Source: Desulfovibrio sp. (lineage in GTDB: Bacteria; Desulfobacterota; Desulfovibrionia; Desulfovibrionales; Desulfovibrionaceae). From it: a stretch of 64,000 nt of DNA. Location of the stretch: positions 161,560 to 225,559 of the forward strand of contig JAITSV010000076.1 in NCBI GenBank assembly GCA_031287575.1. Reading direction: 5' to 3'. Under the pieces are notes generated by a model. That model saw nothing but the letters and a program-made list of their open reading frames with translations, did no database searches and had not been told where the DNA came from. The translations under genes and the position numbers were made by a program. This document shows positions 34,205 through 44,685 of the stretch, one piece after another. The number at the start of each line of letters is the position of its first letter. The stretch's first letter is position 1.

Positions 34205-37200
34205 ATGCTTCGGCGCATAGAAGTTGGGCTTCGGCCGCAGGTCACCGATACCGTGGGCCGCAACGTCGCCGCCAAGATCCGGGCCTCGCTGGGCCTGAAC
34301 GTGGAATCCGTGCGCCTTGTCAGGGTGTTCACCGTGGATGGCCTTTCGGAGGATGCGCTGACCAGCATGGTCGCCCAGGGCGTGCTGCACGACCCCGTGT
34401 TGCAGGACGCCGCGCTGGACCTGCTGCCCGCCCCGCAGGGCACGGCCCCGGCGGACTGGGTGCTGGAAGTGGGCTTTCGCCCCGGCGTCACCGACAACGA
34501 GGGCCGCACCGCGCGCGACACCCTGGCCCTGGTGCTGGGGGCCGACCGCCGCGCCATCGCCGTGTACACCTCGGCCCAGTTCCACGTGACCTGCGCCAAG
34601 GACACGCCCCTGTCCCGCGCGGACATGGAACATATCGCCCGCGACCTGCTGGCCAACGAACTCATCCAGCGCTTTGCCCTGAAAAGCCGCGACGAATGGG
34701 CCGCCGAACCCGGCTTCGTCCCGCAGGCCGCCCAGGTTACCGGGGCATCCAGCGACGAGGTTGCCATAATCCCGCTGTCCTCCATGGACGACGCGGCCAT
34801 GCTGGCCTTCAGCCGCGAGAATACCCTGGCCCTCAGCCTGGAAGAGTTGCACGCCATCCGCGCCTACTACGCGGACCCCGCCGTGCGCGCCGACCGCGCC
34901 GCCATGGGCCTGCCCGCCGACCCCACCGACGCGGAAATCGAAGTGCTGGCCCAGACTTGGTCCGAGCACTGCAAGCACAAGATATTTTCCGCCCGCATCG
35001 ACTACGAGAACCGCGAAACGGGCCGCCGCGAAGTGGTGGACAGCCTGTACAAGACGTACATCCAGGGTTCCACCAGGACCATCCGCCAGCGCCTGGGCGA
35101 GCGCGACTTCTGCCGCTCTGTGTTCAAGGACAACGCCGGGGTCATCGCCTTCAACGACACCCACGACGTGTGCATCAAGGTGGAAACCCACAACAGCCCA
35201 TCGGCGCTGGACCCCTACGGCGGCGCGCTGACCGGCATCGTGGGCGTGAACCGCGACCCCATGGGCACCGGCCTTGGCGCGGAACTCTTGTGCAACACCG
35301 ACGTGTTCTGCTTTGCCTCGCCCTTCCACGAAGGCGAACTGCCCCCCCGCCTGCTGCACCCGCGCCGGGTCATGGAAGGCGTGCGCGAGGGCGTTGAGCA
35401 CGGCGGCAACAAGTCGGGCATTCCCACCGTCAACGGCTCCATCGTGTTCGACGAACGCTACCTCGGCAAGCCGCTGGTGTACTGCGGCACCGTGGGCATG
35501 CTGCCCAAGGAGATTCACGGTCGTCCCGGCTGGTACAAGAAGGCCCTGCCCGGTGACGTCATCGTCATGGCGGGCGGGCGCATCGGCAAGGACGGCATCC
35601 ACGGGGCCACCTTCTCGTCCGAAGAACTGCACGAAGGCTCCCCGGCCACGGCGGTGCAGATCGGCGACCCCATCACCCAGCGCAAGATGTACGACTGCAT
35701 CATGCGTGCCCGCGACATGGGCCTGTACAACGCCATCACCGACAACGGCGCGGGCGGCCTGTCCTCGTCCGTGGGCGAAATGGCCCAGGATACCGGCGGC
35801 TGCCGCCTGGACCTTTCGCGCGCGCCGCTGAAGTACGACGGCCTGCGCCCGTGGGAAATCCTGCTGTCGGAAGCGCAGGAACGCATGACCCTGGCCGTGC
35901 CACCGCAAAAGCTGGACGCCTTCCTGGCCCTGGCCAGGGAGATGGACGTGGAACTCACCCCGCTGGGCGAGTTCACCGATTCGGGCCGCTTCCACGTGGT
36001 CTACGGCGACAGGCAGGTGGCCTGCCTGGACATGGACTTCCTGCATGACGGCGTGCCCCAGATGCAACTTTCCGCCGTGTGGGAACGCCCGGCCTTCGCC
36101 CCCGAATGCGAATGCAGGCTGAACCCGGCCCCCACCGAGCAGGGCCCGCTGCTGCACGCCATGCTGGGTCGCCTGAACATCTGCAGCAAGGAATACCTGA
36201 TCCGCCAGTACGACCACGAGGTGAAGGGCGGCAGCGTGGTGAAGCCGCTGGTGGGCGTCAAGCGCGACGGCCCGGCGGACGCCGCCGTGGTGCGGCCCCT
36301 GCTGGGCAGCCAGGCGGGCATCGTGCTTTCGCACGGCATCTGCCCCAAGTTCAGCGACTACGACACCTACTGGATGATGGCCAACGCCATCGACGAGGCG
36401 GTGCGCAACGCCGTGGCCGTGGGCGGCGACCCCGACCGCATGGCCGGCACCGACAACTTCTGCTGGTGCGACCCGGTGCAGTCGGAAAAGACCCCCGACG
36501 GCCAGTACAAGCTGGCCCAGCTGGTGCGCGCCAACCAGGCCCTGGCCCACTTCTGCCTTGCCTACGGGGTACCTTGCGTTTCCGGCAAGGATTCCATGAA
36601 GAACGACTACTTCGGCGGCGGGGTGAAAATCTCCATTCCGCCCACGGTGCTGTACTCGGTGCTGGGCGTCATGGACGACGTGAACCGGGCCGTCACCTCC
36701 GACTTCAAGCAGCCCGGCGACAAGGTGTACCTTCTGGGCGACACCCTGCGCGAACTGGGCGGCAGCGAAATCGCCGACCAGCTGAACACCGTGGGCGCCC
36801 AGGTGCCCCAGGTGGACGCCCTGGCCGCCATGGCCCGCTACCGCGCCCTGCACGAGGCCATCAACGCGGGCCTGGTCACCGCCTGCCACGACCTGTCCGA
36901 CGGTGGCCTGGCCGTGGCCCTGGCCGAAATGGCCGTGGGTGGGCGGCTGGGCGCGCGGTGCGACATCGCCGCCGTGCCCGCCCCCTCTCATGGCGGCGAC
37001 ATGACCGCCACGGAACTGCTGTATTCCGAATCGGCCAGCCGCCTGCTGGTCACCGTGAAGCCGGGCAACGCCGCCGCCTTCGAGGCGCGCCTTGCCGGTG
37101 CCGCCTGCGCCTGCATCGGCGAGGTGACGGCGGACACCGTCCTTGCCGTCACCGCGCAGGGCGCCCCCCTGCTGGCGGAAGGCGTGGAAGGGCTGGCCCG

Positions 37201-37228
37201 TTCGTTCAAGGCTACCTTCGACTGGTAG
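34205..37228 (+). CDS. purL: Phosphoribosylformylglycinamidine synthase, PurS-PurL type
   Basis: The 1007-residue protein has a PurS-like N-terminal part (two half-domains in residues 1-165) fused to PurL. PurL features are TWSEHCKHKIF, the FKDNAGVIAFNDT segment, KVETHNSPSALDPYGGALTGIVGVNRD with the ATP site, and repeats such as ISGKDSM-like VSGKDSMKNDY and TACHDLSDGGLAVALAEM. There is no glutaminase domain, so a separate PurQ is expected elsewhere. It catalyses the fourth step of purine synthesis. AGGAG lies six bases before ATG. Confidence 0.96.
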   Translation: MLRRIEVGLRPQVTDTVGRNVAAKIRASLGLNVESVRLVRVFTVDGLSEDALTSMVAQGVLHDPVLQDAALDLLPAPQGTAPADWVLEVGFRPGVTDNEGRTARDTLALVLGADRRAIAVYTSAQFHVTCAKDTPLSRADMEHIARDLLANELIQRFALKSRDEWAAEPGFVPQAAQVTGASSDEVAIIPLSSMDDAAMLAFSRENTLALSLEELHAIRAYYADPAVRADRAAMGLPADPTDAEIEVLAQTWSEHCKHKIFSARIDYENRETGRREVVDSLYKTYIQGSTRTIRQRLGERDFCRSVFKDNAGVIAFNDTHDVCIKVETHNSPSALDPYGGALTGIVGVNRDPMGTGLGAELLCNTDVFCFASPFHEGELPPRLLHPRRVMEGVREGVEHGGNKSGIPTVNGSIVFDERYLGKPLVYCGTVGMLPKEIHGRPGWYKKALPGDVIVMAGGRIGKDGIHGATFSSEELHEGSPATAVQIGDPITQRKMYDCIMRARDMGLYNAITDNGAGGLSSSVGEMAQDTGGCRLDLSRAPLKYDGLRPWEILLSEAQERMTLAVPPQKLDAFLALAREMDVELTPLGEFTDSGRFHVVYGDRQVACLDMDFLHDGVPQMQLSAVWERPAFAPECECRLNPAPTEQGPLLHAMLGRLNICSKEYLIRQYDHEVKGGSVVKPLVGVKRDGPADAAVVRPLLGSQAGIVLSHGICPKFSDYDTYWMMANAIDEAVRNAVAVGGDPDRMAGTDNFCWCDPVQSEKTPDGQYKLAQLVRANQALAHFCLAYGVPCVSGKDSMKNDYFGGGVKISIPPTVLYSVLGVMDDVNRAVTSDFKQPGDKVYLLGDTLRELGGSEIADQLNTVGAQVPQVDALAAMARYRALHEAINAGLVTACHDLSDGGLAVALAEMAVGGRLGARCDIAAVPAPSHGGDMTATELLYSESASRLLVTVKPGNAAAFEARLAGAACACIGEVTADTVLAVTAQGAPLLAEGVEGLARSFKATFDW

Positions 37229-37629
37229 CCGGGAGTTCCCCAACTTGTCCTTTTGACCGCTGGGTCCGACCCGAAGGGCGCGAAGCGTGACCGTTGGGCG
37301 AGCTTGCGAGCCCTACGGACATCGTGCGCAACGACCGACCCGAAGGGCGCGAAGCGTGACCGTTGGGCGAGCTTGCGAGCCCTACGGACATCGTGCGCAA
37401 CGCGGTCAAAAGTCCGGCGTTGGGGACCGCCTCCGAGACACAACAGACTGAAAACACACGCTTCCACGACGGGGCGGGCCGCAAGGTCCGCCCCGCTTCC
37501 TTGCCCCGCTGTGTCACCTTGCGCTCACGGCATGATTTGCTGTGGCGCACGGCAAAAAAGCGTGCCATGATACTGGCAGGTTCCCACGGTCGCAGCCCGG
37601 CCGTAAAGCCGTCCGCGCCAGGAGTCGCC
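37229..37629. other. Non-coding gap between purL and the sensor kinase
   Basis: The first 180 bases are the repeat element at 37251-37411. The rest has no gene; a Met codon at 37567 in the kinase frame is a possible earlier start. Confidence 0.5.
37251..37411. repeat. Composite intergenic element with two 68-bp tandem units
   Basis: Perfect 10-bp inverted repeats TTTTGACCGC (37251-37260) and GCGGTCAAAA (37402-37411) enclose two identical 68-bp units (37266-37333 and 37335-37402, period 69). Each unit contains internal palindromic parts such as GCGAGCTTGCGAGC. A third unit lies at 45933-46000, which also has TTGACC and GGTCAA on its flanks. Confidence 0.85.
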
Positions 37630-40600
37630 ATGCGGCCGCACATGTTCTCCATCCGCGTCACCCTGGTCTGGGTCGCCCTTCTGGCGGCCCTGCCCTCGTT
37701 CGGGATCATCCTGTACGATTCCCACCGCCTCGCCTCGCGACTGAAGATCGAGGCGGAGGCCTCGGTCACCCGGGCGGCCAGCAGCATCGCCGCCCTGCAA
37801 GAGCGCGTGGCCGACGGTGCCCGCCAGACCCTGACCATCCTGGCCGCCCTGCCCGATGTGCGCCGACTGGACCCGGCCACCTGCGAATCGATATTCCGGG
37901 AGGTGCTGGCCGGGGACACCACCCTGCTGAACCTGCTGGCCCTCGACGCCAACGGCGACCTCGTCGCCTCGGGCCGCCTGCCCCTGCCTCCGCCCGGCCA
38001 GTCCCCGTTCAACCTCGCGGACCGCCTCTACTTTCGCGCGGCGGTGCGCGACAAGCGCTTCGGCAGCGGCGAATACGTGCTGGCGCGCACCCTGCACGAG
38101 GCCACCTTTCACTTCGCGCTGCCCCTCGTGGACGGCGAGGCCCGGGTGTTCGGCGTGCTGGCCGCGCCCATGCGGCTCGACCAGTACGACGGCCTCTTCG
38201 ACAAGCTGAACCTGCCCTCCGGCTCGGTGCTGAGCGTGACCGATCATCGCGGCGTCCGCCTGGCCTACCACCCGCGCAACGACGCCAATCCCGTGGGCAA
38301 GGCCATCCGGGAAGAGATCCTGAACATCCTGCGCGCCATGCCCGACGAGGGGCTGTTCACCCGTGAAAGTTCCGACGGCACGGTGCGGCTGTACGGGTTT
38401 ACCCGCGTCCGCCTGTACCCGGGATCCGCCCCCTACCTGAACGTGATGGTGGGCATTCCCGAAGAGGCCGTGCTGGCTCCGATGCGCGCCGCCCGCAACC
38501 GTGCCCTGCTGCTGCTCGGCGGGGCCATGGCCGTGACCCTGGCCGTGGCCTGGAGCATCGGCGGCAGGCTGGTGGCCCGCCCCCTGTCACATATCGCCGC
38601 CACGGCCACCCGCATCGGCGAAGGGCAGTTGGGGGCACGCACCGGCATTCGCCACGACATGGGCGAAATCGGCCAGCTGGCCTTCAGCGTGGACACCATG
38701 GCCGCCATCCTCACCAGCCGCCTGCGCGAGCGCGAGGCCTTCACCGCCGAACTGCGCGACAACGAGGCCCGCTACCGTGCCGTGTTCGACAACGCCATGG
38801 ACGCCATCCTGCTGGCCGACGCGGATACTGGCCTCATCCTGGACGCCAACCGGGCGGCCCAGCAGATATTCGGCTACACCCGCGATGAACTGGTGGGCAT
38901 GCACCAGCGCCAGCTGCACCCGGACAGGGCACACCGCAACGGCTTCGGGGGACGTTTCGACACCCTGCGCGAACAGCCCCTGGAACTGCCGGCGGAAATG
39001 CCCATGCGCACCAAGACGGGCGTGGAGCGCGACATGCTGGTGAAGGCCAGGGTGATGCGCGTGGGCGACCGCGAGGTGGCCGTGGGCATGTTCCACGACA
39101 TCACCGAACGCAGGCAGTCGGAACAGCAACTGCGCGAAGTGGAGGCCCGCTTCCGTTCCATCGTCGAAGGCGCGCCGCTGGGCCTGCTGCTGCTCACCCT
39201 GGACCAGGCCGAGCACCTGCGCATGGAGGCGGTGAACCCCACGGCCGACACGGCCCTGCACATCACCGAACGGGGCATGCTGGGGCGGCGGCTGACCGAA
39301 GCCCTGCCCGGCATCGCCGCCACCAACCTGCCCACCATCTTCGGCTCCATCGCCGGCAAGGGCGGGGCGTTCAGCGTCACGGCCCATGCCAGCGCCGGGT
39401 GGCTGCCCGCCGGGTGGGCCTTCGTGGACCTGTGGGTGTTCCGCACCGGCAGCCGCCAGATCGCGGTGATGTTCGCCGACGTGACCCGGCGCACCCGCGC
39501 CGAGGACGAATTGCGCCTGACCAGGGATACGGCGGAGAAGGCCAACCGCTCCAAGTCGGAATTCGTCGCGGTGATGAGCCACGAGGTACGCACCCCCATC
39601 AACGGCATCATGGGCATGCTGCAACTGCTGCGCGGCAGCCACCTTACCGACGACCAGGAAGACTGCGTGGACACGGCCCTGGGCGCCAGCCGCAACCTGC
39701 TGCGCATCCTCGACGACATCCTGGACATCTCGCGCATGGAGGCGGGCGCGCTGCCGCTGGTGGAAGAATCGTTCACCGTGGATCAGGTGACCGCACCCGT
39801 GCAGGCCATGCTGGCTCCCCAGGCCCAGGCCAAGGGGCTGACCTTCGAAATGCAGGCCGCACCGGACCTGCCCCCGGTGCTCACCGGCGATGCCGGGCGC
39901 ATCCGCCAGGTGCTGGTGAACCTGGTGTCCAACGCGGTCAAGTGCACCGACACGGGCGGGGTGCGCGTGGAGCTGTACCCGCTGCCGCGCTGCGGGCAGG
40001 CAGAGCGGGCCTGCATCCACATGGCGGTCATCGACACGGGCATCGGCTTCGCGCCGGAGCGGCTGCGCACCCTGTTCGAAAGTTACGCCACCGACAGCGC
40101 GGCCACTGCCCGGCCCGGCGGTACGGGCCTGGGGCTGGCCATCGTGCGGCGGCTCATCCTGCTCATGGGCGGCACCATCTGCGTGGCCACCGCCCCCGGA
40201 GAGGGCACCGAATTCCACATCACCCTGCCCCTGCAACCGGAAGAGGAACACCCAGAGGGACGCCGCGCAATGAAGCGGGTGGCGCCGCCAAACACATCAC
40301 CGGGCACATCACCAAACACAGCACCGGGCGCTCCGCCGAACACGGCGGGGCCTGCCCAGGAAGCAGACCGTGGCCCAGGCACCCCTCCGGCCTTTCCCCA
40401 GGCGGCCACGCCCCCTGCTGCGGGCGCATCGGCAGGGGTGCCCGATGTGGCAAGGGACGCGGCCGGGGGCACGGCAGAGGGCCATGGGCCGGACGCCGCC
40501 GGGACGCCGCCGCGCATCCTGGTGGTGGACGACGACGAGGTGAACCTGGTAACCGCGCAACGGCTGCTGACCCGGCTGGGCTACACGGCCGACCGCGCCG

Positions 40601-40908
40601 CCTCCGGGCCACAGGCCCTGGAAATGCTGGGACGCGGTCGCTACGACGCAGTGCTCATGGACATCCAGATGCCCGACATGGACGGCATGGAGGTTACCCG
40701 GCACATCCGCATGCGCGAGGCCGTGAACCCCGGCACCACCCCGCCGTGGGTGCCGGTGCTGGCCCTGACCGCCCACGCCATGCTGGGCGACCGAGAACGG
40801 TTTCTGGCGGCGGGCATGAACGACTATCTGGCCAAACCCATCGAAATCGACCAGTTGGACGCCAGCTTGCGGGTCCAATTGCGCGGCCAGCCGCACAGCC
40901 AGACATAG
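37630..40908 (+). CDS. Membrane hybrid sensor histidine kinase with Cache, HAMP, PAS and receiver domains
   Basis: The 1092-residue protein has a first membrane helix (about 10-28), a periplasmic Cache-like sensor (30-285), a second helix (295-318), HAMP (320-372), two PAS segments (380-490 and 500-630), a HisKA domain with the phosphorylated His at about 651 (FVAVMSHEVRTPINGIMG), an ATPase domain (GTGLGLAIVRRLILLMGG), a Pro/Ala-rich linker with repeated TSPGTSPNTAPGAPPNT, and a receiver with the Asp at about 1011 (VLMDIQMPDMDGME). Its partner gene is not obvious; dcrA follows. AGGAG stands before ATG 37630. Confidence 0.9.
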   Translation: MRPHMFSIRVTLVWVALLAALPSFGIILYDSHRLASRLKIEAEASVTRAASSIAALQERVADGARQTLTILAALPDVRRLDPATCESIFREVLAGDTTLLNLLALDANGDLVASGRLPLPPPGQSPFNLADRLYFRAAVRDKRFGSGEYVLARTLHEATFHFALPLVDGEARVFGVLAAPMRLDQYDGLFDKLNLPSGSVLSVTDHRGVRLAYHPRNDANPVGKAIREEILNILRAMPDEGLFTRESSDGTVRLYGFTRVRLYPGSAPYLNVMVGIPEEAVLAPMRAARNRALLLLGGAMAVTLAVAWSIGGRLVARPLSHIAATATRIGEGQLGARTGIRHDMGEIGQLAFSVDTMAAILTSRLREREAFTAELRDNEARYRAVFDNAMDAILLADADTGLILDANRAAQQIFGYTRDELVGMHQRQLHPDRAHRNGFGGRFDTLREQPLELPAEMPMRTKTGVERDMLVKARVMRVGDREVAVGMFHDITERRQSEQQLREVEARFRSIVEGAPLGLLLLTLDQAEHLRMEAVNPTADTALHITERGMLGRRLTEALPGIAATNLPTIFGSIAGKGGAFSVTAHASAGWLPAGWAFVDLWVFRTGSRQIAVMFADVTRRTRAEDELRLTRDTAEKANRSKSEFVAVMSHEVRTPINGIMGMLQLLRGSHLTDDQEDCVDTALGASRNLLRILDDILDISRMEAGALPLVEESFTVDQVTAPVQAMLAPQAQAKGLTFEMQAAPDLPPVLTGDAGRIRQVLVNLVSNAVKCTDTGGVRVELYPLPRCGQAERACIHMAVIDTGIGFAPERLRTLFESYATDSAATARPGGTGLGLAIVRRLILLMGGTICVATAPGEGTEFHITLPLQPEEEHPEGRRAMKRVAPPNTSPGTSPNTAPGAPPNTAGPAQEADRGPGTPPAFPQAATPPAAGASAGVPDVARDAAGGTAEGHGPDAAGTPPRILVVDDDEVNLVTAQRLLTRLGYTADRAASGPQALEMLGRGRYDAVLMDIQMPDMDGMEVTRHIRMREAVNPGTTPPWVPVLALTAHAMLGDRERFLAAGMNDYLAKPIEIDQLDASLRVQLRGQPHSQT

Positions 40909-41288
40909 TCACGCCGCAGGCCGGAGGAGTGCCTGCCCACCCTTCTTCCCTCGTGCGTACGCCCTCGCGCACTGCCGCCGCGCGTCATGCAACATGTCGC
41001 GCCAAGCATATTCCAACTGTACGCACAACCTGCATTTTTTCCCGACCCCGCTTGACGCAACCCCGCCCCTTGGGTACAGCGAAAGCAAACAAGAACGGCG
41101 TTATACCGGGTCTTGTCGGCACGCGGCGGGGGACGGCCTGAGGTCGGGCAGAGCCCTGCCCCCATGCGCGGCGCGCTGCATCATGCGCTGCCGCCGCCAC
41201 GCGCGCCGACCACCCATTGGCACGCCGCCCCGGACACCGGGGCGGGCACCCTGCGTGCTCACGCCGCAGGACAAACCGGGGGGGTCGC
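40909..41288. other. Non-coding gap upstream of dcrA
   Basis: No gene is seen. A possible promoter, TTGACG (41052-41057) with TACAGC (41075-41080) after 17 bases, would give a leader of about 200 bases to dcrA. Confidence 0.4.
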
Positions 41289-43310
41289 ATGCTGTTCACC
41301 CGTTCGCTGGGCGCCAAGGTGCAAATGCTCGTCGTGGGCACCGCGGTCATGGTCTTCACGGCGTTGTTCCTCACCAACTCCTACTGGCAACGGGAAACCA
41401 CCCTCCACCTCATCCACGACTCCTCCGCCCGTACCGCGCAGATCCTGCTCGAGGCCATCAACGACCCCATGTCCAAGGGCAACGACGAAGGCACCGAGGA
41501 AAAGTTCAACGCCATCGCCGCGCGCTATCCCACCGTCAGCGTGCACCTGACCGATTTTCGGGGCTCCGTCACCTATTCCACCCGGCACGAAGCCATCCGC
41601 AAGCCCATGAAGGACGTGGTGCGCGACCCACGCTTCGCCGCGCGGTTCGACACCGCGCTGCAAAAGCCGGTGGACGAGGGGCAATTGCTGGAACTGGACG
41701 GCGTGCCCTACTACACCGAGCTCAAGACCATCCCCAACGCGCCGGAATGCCACCACTGCCATGGCGCCAGCCAGCCCGTCCTGGGGGCCATGGTCATGTT
41801 GCAGGACATTTCCGCCGACGCGGCCCTGCTGCGCACCCGCCAATGGCAGGGCGGGGCCCTTTCGCTGGCGGGCATGCTGGCCCTTACCGCCGTGCTCTCG
41901 CTGTTCATGCGCCGGGCCGTGGTGGGCCGGGTGCGCACCATCGCCCAGGTGAGCAGCGAGATCGAACGCGGCAACTACGCCGTGTCCTTCACCGATGAAA
42001 GTGGCGACGAACTGGGCGTGCTGTCCGCCAACCTGGCGGCCATGGTCTCCACCATCCGCAACCAGCTGGAATACAACAAATCCGTACTTGGCGGCATCAT
42101 CGTGCCGCTGGCGGTCATGGACAAGGCGGGGCGCATCGAGTTCGCCAACCAGCCCATGTGCGCCATCCTGGGGTCCGCGTGCAAGGACCTGATGGGGCTT
42201 TCCCTGCGCGAGGTGCTGGAAAGGGGCGGACAGGACTGTACCCTGCAATGCGACCCAGTGACCCAGGTGCTGTCCACCGGCACCAGCACCAGCGGCATGC
42301 TGCGCTTCGTGCGGCGGGACGGGGTGGGCTTTCCGCTGCACTACGAGGCGTCGCCCCTGCGCGACACCGCCGGAAAGGCCGTGGGGGCCATCACCGTGAT
42401 GATCGACCTGACCCAGGAGGAAGAGGACAAGGTCCGCATAGAAACCCACCGCCGCAACCTGCTGGAAGTGGCCGAGGAAGTGACCGGGGTGGCCCGCGCC
42501 CTGTCCGACGCCGCCGGCGAACTTTCCGTGCGCATGGGCGAACTGGCCCGCAACGTCATCGAATCCACCGACGAGACGGCCCAGGTGGCCACGGCCATGG
42601 ACGAGATGAACGCCACGGTGATGGAAGTCACCCGCAACGCCTCGGCCACGGCGGAGGCCGCCGACCTTGCCAACCACGAGGCCCAGCAGGGCGGCAACGA
42701 AATGCAGTCCACCGTGGCCGAAACGCGCCAGGTGGCCGAGCGGGCCGCCGGGCTTGCCGCATCGCTCAACGACCTGGCGGCCCGGGCCGACAACATCGGC
42801 CGGGTCATCGACGTGATCAACGAAATCGCCGACCAGACCAACCTGCTGGCGCTGAACGCGGCCATCGAGGCGGCCCGAGCGGGGGATGCCGGACGCGGAT
42901 TCGCCGTGGTGGCCGACGAGGTGCGCAAGCTGGCCGAAAAGACCATGACCGCCACCAAGGAAGTGGAGCACGCCATCAAGGACATCCAGACGGGCACGGC
43001 CCAGGCCGTGGACGAGATGACCCGCACGCGCGGCCAGGTGGAAGCCACGGCGGACAAGGCCTCAGGCACCGGCGAGGCCCTGGGGCGCATCGTGCGGCGG
43101 GCCGTGAACATCGCCGACATGGTGCGCAACATCGCCACCGCGTCGGAACAGCAATCGGCCACCAGCGACGAGATCAACCGCAACGTCACCCGCATCAACG
43201 ACCTGTCACGGGACATCGCCGACCGCATCCACACGGCGGAGGCCTCCATCAACGAGGTGTCCGGCATGGCCCGGCGGCTGGGCGAACTGGTGGAACGGTT
43301 CCGCCAGTAG
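41289..43310 (+). CDS. dcrA: Methyl-accepting chemoreceptor with periplasmic c-type heme (DcrA-like)
   Basis: The 673-residue chemoreceptor has an N-terminal membrane helix (13-32), a periplasmic domain with a c-heme site C154-H-H-C157-H158 (PECHHCHG), a second helix (around 190-210), HAMP, a PAS domain (about 265-375), and a signalling domain with the MCP hairpin sequence [20 protein letters not shown]. DcrA of D. vulgaris senses oxygen or redox potential by its heme. The rbo-rub and roo genes that follow handle oxygen and superoxide, which fits. The C-terminus ends ELVERFRQ with no CheR-binding pentapeptide. Confidence 0.9.
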   Translation: MLFTRSLGAKVQMLVVGTAVMVFTALFLTNSYWQRETTLHLIHDSSARTAQILLEAINDPMSKGNDEGTEEKFNAIAARYPTVSVHLTDFRGSVTYSTRHEAIRKPMKDVVRDPRFAARFDTALQKPVDEGQLLELDGVPYYTELKTIPNAPECHHCHGASQPVLGAMVMLQDISADAALLRTRQWQGGALSLAGMLALTAVLSLFMRRAVVGRVRTIAQVSSEIERGNYAVSFTDESGDELGVLSANLAAMVSTIRNQLEYNKSVLGGIIVPLAVMDKAGRIEFANQPMCAILGSACKDLMGLSLREVLERGGQDCTLQCDPVTQVLSTGTSTSGMLRFVRRDGVGFPLHYEASPLRDTAGKAVGAITVMIDLTQEEEDKVRIETHRRNLLEVAEEVTGVARALSDAAGELSVRMGELARNVIESTDETAQVATAMDEMNATVMEVTRNASATAEAADLANHEAQQGGNEMQSTVAETRQVAERAAGLAASLNDLAARADNIGRVIDVINEIADQTNLLALNAAIEAARAGDAGRGFAVVADEVRKLAEKTMTATKEVEHAIKDIQTGTAQAVDEMTRTRGQVEATADKASGTGEALGRIVRRAVNIADMVRNIATASEQQSATSDEINRNVTRINDLSRDIADRIHTAEASINEVSGMARRLGELVERFRQ

Positions 43311-43383
43311 GGGCCAAGCCTTGCCGAAAGCGCGGGCGCGCCCGGAATTTCGCGCAATCTTTCCGCCAGTTCGCGGAGAATGA

Positions 43384-43412
43384 TTGAACAGTCCACCGAC
43401 CTGATGTATAGG
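43384..43412 (+). promoter_or_regulatory. Candidate sigma-70 promoter of rbo-rub
   Basis: TTGAAC (43384-43389) and TATAGG (43407-43412) are exactly 17 bases apart. The predicted start near 43419 would give a leader of about 285 bases. Confidence 0.5.
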
Positions 43413-43558
43413 TGGCAGTACCGCATGTTCCCTCCGTTCCGTCCGGCGGCACGCCCCGCGCGGCGCACCCCGCACCGGCGGCCATGGCCCCCCGGCGAGA
43501 CAACGGGGGACAACACGGAGCAGGGAACGCGCGGGAGCGACGAGACACCCCCGGTACC

Positions 43559-43620
43559 CCGGATGTTCACGGTCACCCGGACATCCACGGACACCCCGGA
43601 CATTCACGGTCATCCCGGAC
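43559..43620. repeat. Tandem 18-bp repeat in the rbo leader
   Basis: Three and a half degenerate copies of CCGGAYRTYCACGGWCAY (one with an extra C) lie 85-145 bases before rbo. No other feature can be named in the gap 43311-43704 apart from the promoter at 43384. Confidence 0.7.
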
Positions 43621-43704
43621 CGCCCGCGACAGCGCGGGCGCCCGGCACCGCGCAAACATCACACGGCCGATACAGGCCCCAAAGGTCCTTCAAGGAGGCA
43701 TCCC

Positions 43705-44079
43705 GTGCCGAACATGCTCGAAGTCTACAAATGCGTTCACTGTGGCAACATCGTCGAAGTCATGCATGCTGGCGGCGGCGACCTGGTATGCTGCGGCGAA
43801 CCCATGAAGTTCATGAAGGAAGGCACCAGCGACGGCGCCAAGGAAAAGCACGTGCCGGTCATCGAAAAGACCGCCACCGGCTATAAGGTGAAGGTCGGCT
43901 CCGTGGCCCACCCCATGGAGGAAACCCACTGGATCGAGTGGATCGAACTCATCGCCGACGGCCGCAGCTACACCAGGTTCCTGAAGCCCGGCGACGCCCC
44001 CGAGGCCGAATTCTGCATCCAGGCCACCGAAGTTTCCGCCCGCGAATACTGCAACCTGCACGGGCACTGGAAGGCGTAA
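43705..44079 (+). CDS. rbo: Desulfoferrodoxin (superoxide reductase)
   Basis: A 124-residue class I desulfoferrodoxin. The desulforedoxin-like centre I has Cys10, Cys13, Cys29 and Cys30. The catalytic centre II has His49, His69, His75, Cys116 and His119, with Glu47 also kept. It reduces superoxide to peroxide using electrons from rubredoxin, coded by the next gene. Translation starts with GTG, matching the known N-terminus MPN, with AAGGAGG six to seven bases upstream. Confidence 0.97.
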
Positions 44080-44195
44080 GCCCCCCCGCGCCGATCCCGG
44101 CGACAGTGGCCCCCGTCGCCCCCGGCGGAAAGCCGTCCCATGACGGGCAGCGGCGCGCGCCCGCAACGCAACCACCCGACAACGAGGAACGAATC

Positions 44196-44354
44196 ATGAA
44201 GAAGTACGTCTGCTCCGTGTGCGGCTACGAGTACGATCCCGCCGAAGGCGACCCCGACAACGGCGTGAAGCCCGGCACCGCCTTCGAAGACGTGCCCGCC
44301 GACTGGGTGTGCCCCATCTGCGGCGCGCCCAAGTCCGAATTCGAACCCGCCTAG
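44196..44354 (+). CDS. rub: Rubredoxin
   Basis: A 52-residue rubredoxin with iron ligands in CSVCG (Cys6, Cys9) and CPICG (Cys39, Cys42) and the family segment [22 protein letters not shown]. It passes electrons to desulfoferrodoxin and to Roo, which flank it. A terminator hairpin follows. Confidence 0.97.
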   Translation: MKKYVCSVCGYEYDPAEGDPDNGVKPGTAFEDVPADWVCPICGAPKSEFEPA

Positions 44355-44376
44355 GGCATTTCGATTCAAGGCCACC

Positions 44377-44419
44377 AGGGGAGGCCGCGCCACCGCAAGG
44401 TGGTGCGCCTCCCCCCTTT
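44377..44419 (+). terminator. Terminator of rbo-rub
   Basis: GGGGAGGC and GCGCCACC pair with GGTGGTGCGCCTCCCC around the loop GCAA, with one bulge and one G-T pair, then CCTTT. The rest of the gap to roo (to 44685) has no gene and no clear promoter. Confidence 0.75.
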
Positions 44420-44685
44420 GCATCCGCGCCCTTTTCGAATTCCGCACCGGGATCGGCACGCCGATGCCGCCCGAACGGACGCCCCGACGGAAGCCCAAAC
44501 GACTGTCCGGACGACAGCCCGGACGGACACACGCATTGCGCGCCAGCCCGCACCGCGCATCAGGCATCGCCCCCTTGCCCCACCCACGGAATTTACTTAC
44601 TCCTTTGGGCAGCCCTCTTGCGCATGCTCGCCGGCATGCCGCGCCCCCCGCGCACACCCACCGCACCCGCACCGCGAGGTAGAAC

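Noticed and set aside
34199..37243. Open reading frame of about 1000 codons on the minus strand
   Set aside because: It mirrors purL, has a composition typical of the antisense of a GC-rich gene, and no family features.
43559..43620. Repeat cluster as a possible CRISPR
   Set aside because: Units follow each other without spacers and no cas gene is nearby.
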